A stretch of 64,000 nucleotides of DNA from positions 48,651,732 to 48,715,731 of the forward strand of contig NC_071668.1 in the NCBI RefSeq assembly GCF_028554725.1, in the 5' to 3' direction. A program made the translations under genes and the position numbers. Each line of letters begins with the position of its first letter. Position 1 is the first letter of the stretch. The DNA comes from Zeugodacus cucurbitae. Lineage: Eukaryota; Arthropoda; Insecta; Diptera; Tephritidae. Below the pieces are notes generated by a model. That model saw nothing but the letters and a program-made list of their open reading frames with translations, did no database searches and had not been told where the DNA came from. Shown here in pieces: positions 62,631 to 64,000 of the stretch.

Positions 62631-63085
62631 ATTGCCTTGCGATAATGCAATCCCAGTTATGATTTTTTTTGTGTGTTTTTGTAAGAAATTTTTTGCACTC
62701 ACTTTTTCGGCAATTATTTTGGTATCCGCTGATTTTGTTGTATATTGTATATATACAATTGTATTACGAATATATAAATATTCCACAATATTCAGTAAGA
62801 AAATATTTTTTGTTTATTTATTATTTGCGTCAGGTTTTTTTTTGTAATTATTTTCTTCGAGAACAAATTCAAATCGCTCCGTTCAACACAACTGTTCTTA
62901 TGAAAATCTCAATATCAACTGAACTGAGAAAAATAAATTTGACAATATTGACTGTTTATGTTTTGAAGTTTTGATTTTTTCTGTTGAAAATATGTTAATG
63001 TTAATGTTTTTTTAATGTTAATTATTTTATTCTGGCAAAAATTTTGGATTTTGGGGATCGTAAAAAATGCCGAATAATGCATAAT

Positions 63086-63316
63086 AACCCCTACCCACTT
63101 ACTACGCTATTTTTGGTGCATTTGGTGGATGGATTTTTGGTACCATTCACCACTTTTTTGGTGCATTTTGGTGCATTTGATGCATTGGCGCGTGGTGAAA
63201 AACCGATTTTTTCACGGCGCGCAAATGGGGTTATACAGGTCGTATGAGTACCATATTACCAAAAACAGAAAAACAGATATAAGGGTACCAAAAACAGAGG
63301 TAAGTGGGTAGGGGTT
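63086..63316. mobile_element. MITE-like element, spacer 20
   Basis: Same element, TTGGCGCG form; the flank just before it has a unique AATGCCGAATAATG. Confidence 0.65.
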
Positions 63317-63590
63317 TTGTTTTTTAATTGTAAAACTGTTGCTGTAGAGAAGCCATTTTGTTTGTGTTTGTGTAAAGAAATATTTATTTAAAAATTGAAG
63401 AAAAATATACAAAAGGATATTACACTTTGGATCTTATAAATATATAAATGTAAAATGTGTAAAAATAAACAATCGCCTAGCGACTTCAGACGCATTCTGC
63501 AATTATTGCTGAGAAATGCCCTCCAATTCTAATGCTCGGAAAATCTTCGAAATCGAGTAAATAAAGGCGGCGGTGCGTAAATCATTGCAG
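63317..63590 (-). pseudogene. Truncated exon-5 fragment, spacer 20
   Basis: Break at 63590; has a unique GCTGTAGAGAAG where others read GCTGTCAAGAAG. MITE remnant to 63631. Confidence 0.85.
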
Positions 63591-63818
63591 TGGTGAATGC
63601 CACCAAAATTGGCGTAGTAAGTGGGTAGGGGTTTTTTTTTTAATTGTTAAACTGTTGCTGTCAAGAAGCCATTCTGTTTGTGTTTTTGTAAAGAAATATT
63701 TATTTAAAAATTTAAGAAAAATATACAAAAGGATATTACACTTTGGATCTTATAAATATATAAATGTAAAATTTGTAAAAATAAATAATCGCCAAGCGAC
63801 TTCAGACGCATTCTGTAA

Positions 63819-64000
63819 TTATTGTTGAGAAATGCCCTCCATTTCTAAGGCTCGGAAAATCTTAGAAATCGAGTAAATAAAGGCAGCGGTGCGTAAATCA
63901 TTGCAGAGACCGAATTCATTGGCCACAATCTTAATGCCTGCCCCCGCAGTTTCCATAACTGTTTGTAGTCCTGCGTCTACAATATCCGCCTCCTTCGTAC
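63819..64000 (-). CDS. Gdh: Glutamate dehydrogenase, copy 21, exon 5 only (cut by window end)
   Basis: The 3' UTR and the last 182 bases of exon 5, stop codon at 63819-63821, are visible and match the consensus. By the common layout exon 5 should reach about 64043. Shows that the array continues to the right. Confidence 0.92.
   Translation of the reverse strand, partial: TKEADIVDAGLQTVMETAGAGIKIVANEFGLCNDLRTAAFIYSISKIFRALEMEGISQQ

Larger units (their letters stand above)
1..64000 (-). repeat. Tandem array of ~3.18-kb GDH gene units (20 complete, 1 partial)
   Basis: The same unit recurs head to tail across the window. The distance from one exon-4 start to the next is 3122, 3185, 3186, 3186, 3182, 3123, 3184, 3183, 3183, 3181, 3181, 3184, 3183, 3179, 3182, 3184, 3184, 3181 and 3182 bp. 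Units differ by scattered single-base changes, homopolymer lengths and a few small indels, so they are distinct copies and not one copy repeated exactly. No unrelated DNA interrupts the array, and both window ends fall inside a unit. Confidence 0.98.

Noticed and set aside
1..64000. CRISPR array, rRNA or histone-type cluster, satellite DNA
   Set aside because: The repeat unit is a full protein gene with spliced exons; no short repeat-spacer pattern and no rRNA, tRNA or histone sequence recognised.
1..64000. Exact assembly duplication of one unit
   Set aside because: Copies differ by distinct substitutions, stops and indels. Collapse or mis-ordering of copies remains possible and needs long reads.

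Overview
The whole window is one head-to-tail tandem array. Twenty complete copies and one partial copy of a unit of about 3.18 kb follow each other, all transcribed from the minus strand. Each unit holds one five-exon gene for a mitochondrial-type glutamate dehydrogenase (GDH) of 533 residues. Introns with GT/AG ends (about 195, 61, 66 and 71 bp), AT-rich flanks and a clear animal-type GDH point to an insect, most likely a fly; that placement is inference. Both ends of the window lie inside the array, so its true size and flanks are not visible.

Layout of one unit, read along the plus strand (copy 1): 3' UTR (about 93-280, AATAAA at 161-166), exon 5 (281-505), exon 4 (577-963), exon 3 (1030-1334), exon 2 (1396-1683), exon 1 (1879-2275), 5' flank (2276-2669), a 231-bp MITE-like element with terminal inverted repeats (2670-2900), a truncated second copy of the 3' UTR plus the end of exon 5 (2901-3174), and a 41-bp remnant of a MITE end (3175-3215), which abuts the 3' UTR of the next copy. 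Unit length is 3179-3186 bp, except for the units of copies 1 and 6 (about 3123 bp), which carry a shorter 5' flank with TTGTA repeats.

By hand reading, 17 of the 20 complete copies are open throughout. Seven (copies 3, 7, 13, 14, 16, 18, 19) encode the same consensus protein. Ten differ from it by one to three residues. Three carry a nonsense codon in exon 3 (copies 4, 6, 12). Copies 6 and 12 share the same stop although six units apart, and other markers are shared by non-adjacent copies in conflicting combinations, as expected for unequal crossing-over and gene conversion. Introns are kept, so amplification was at the DNA level, not by retroposition.

The main result is the amplification of a central-metabolism enzyme to at least 20 near-identical copies. 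The sequence does not say what it is for. A dosage role, or a male- or testis-specific role on a sex chromosome, are hypotheses; flies are known to have a testis GDH paralogue.
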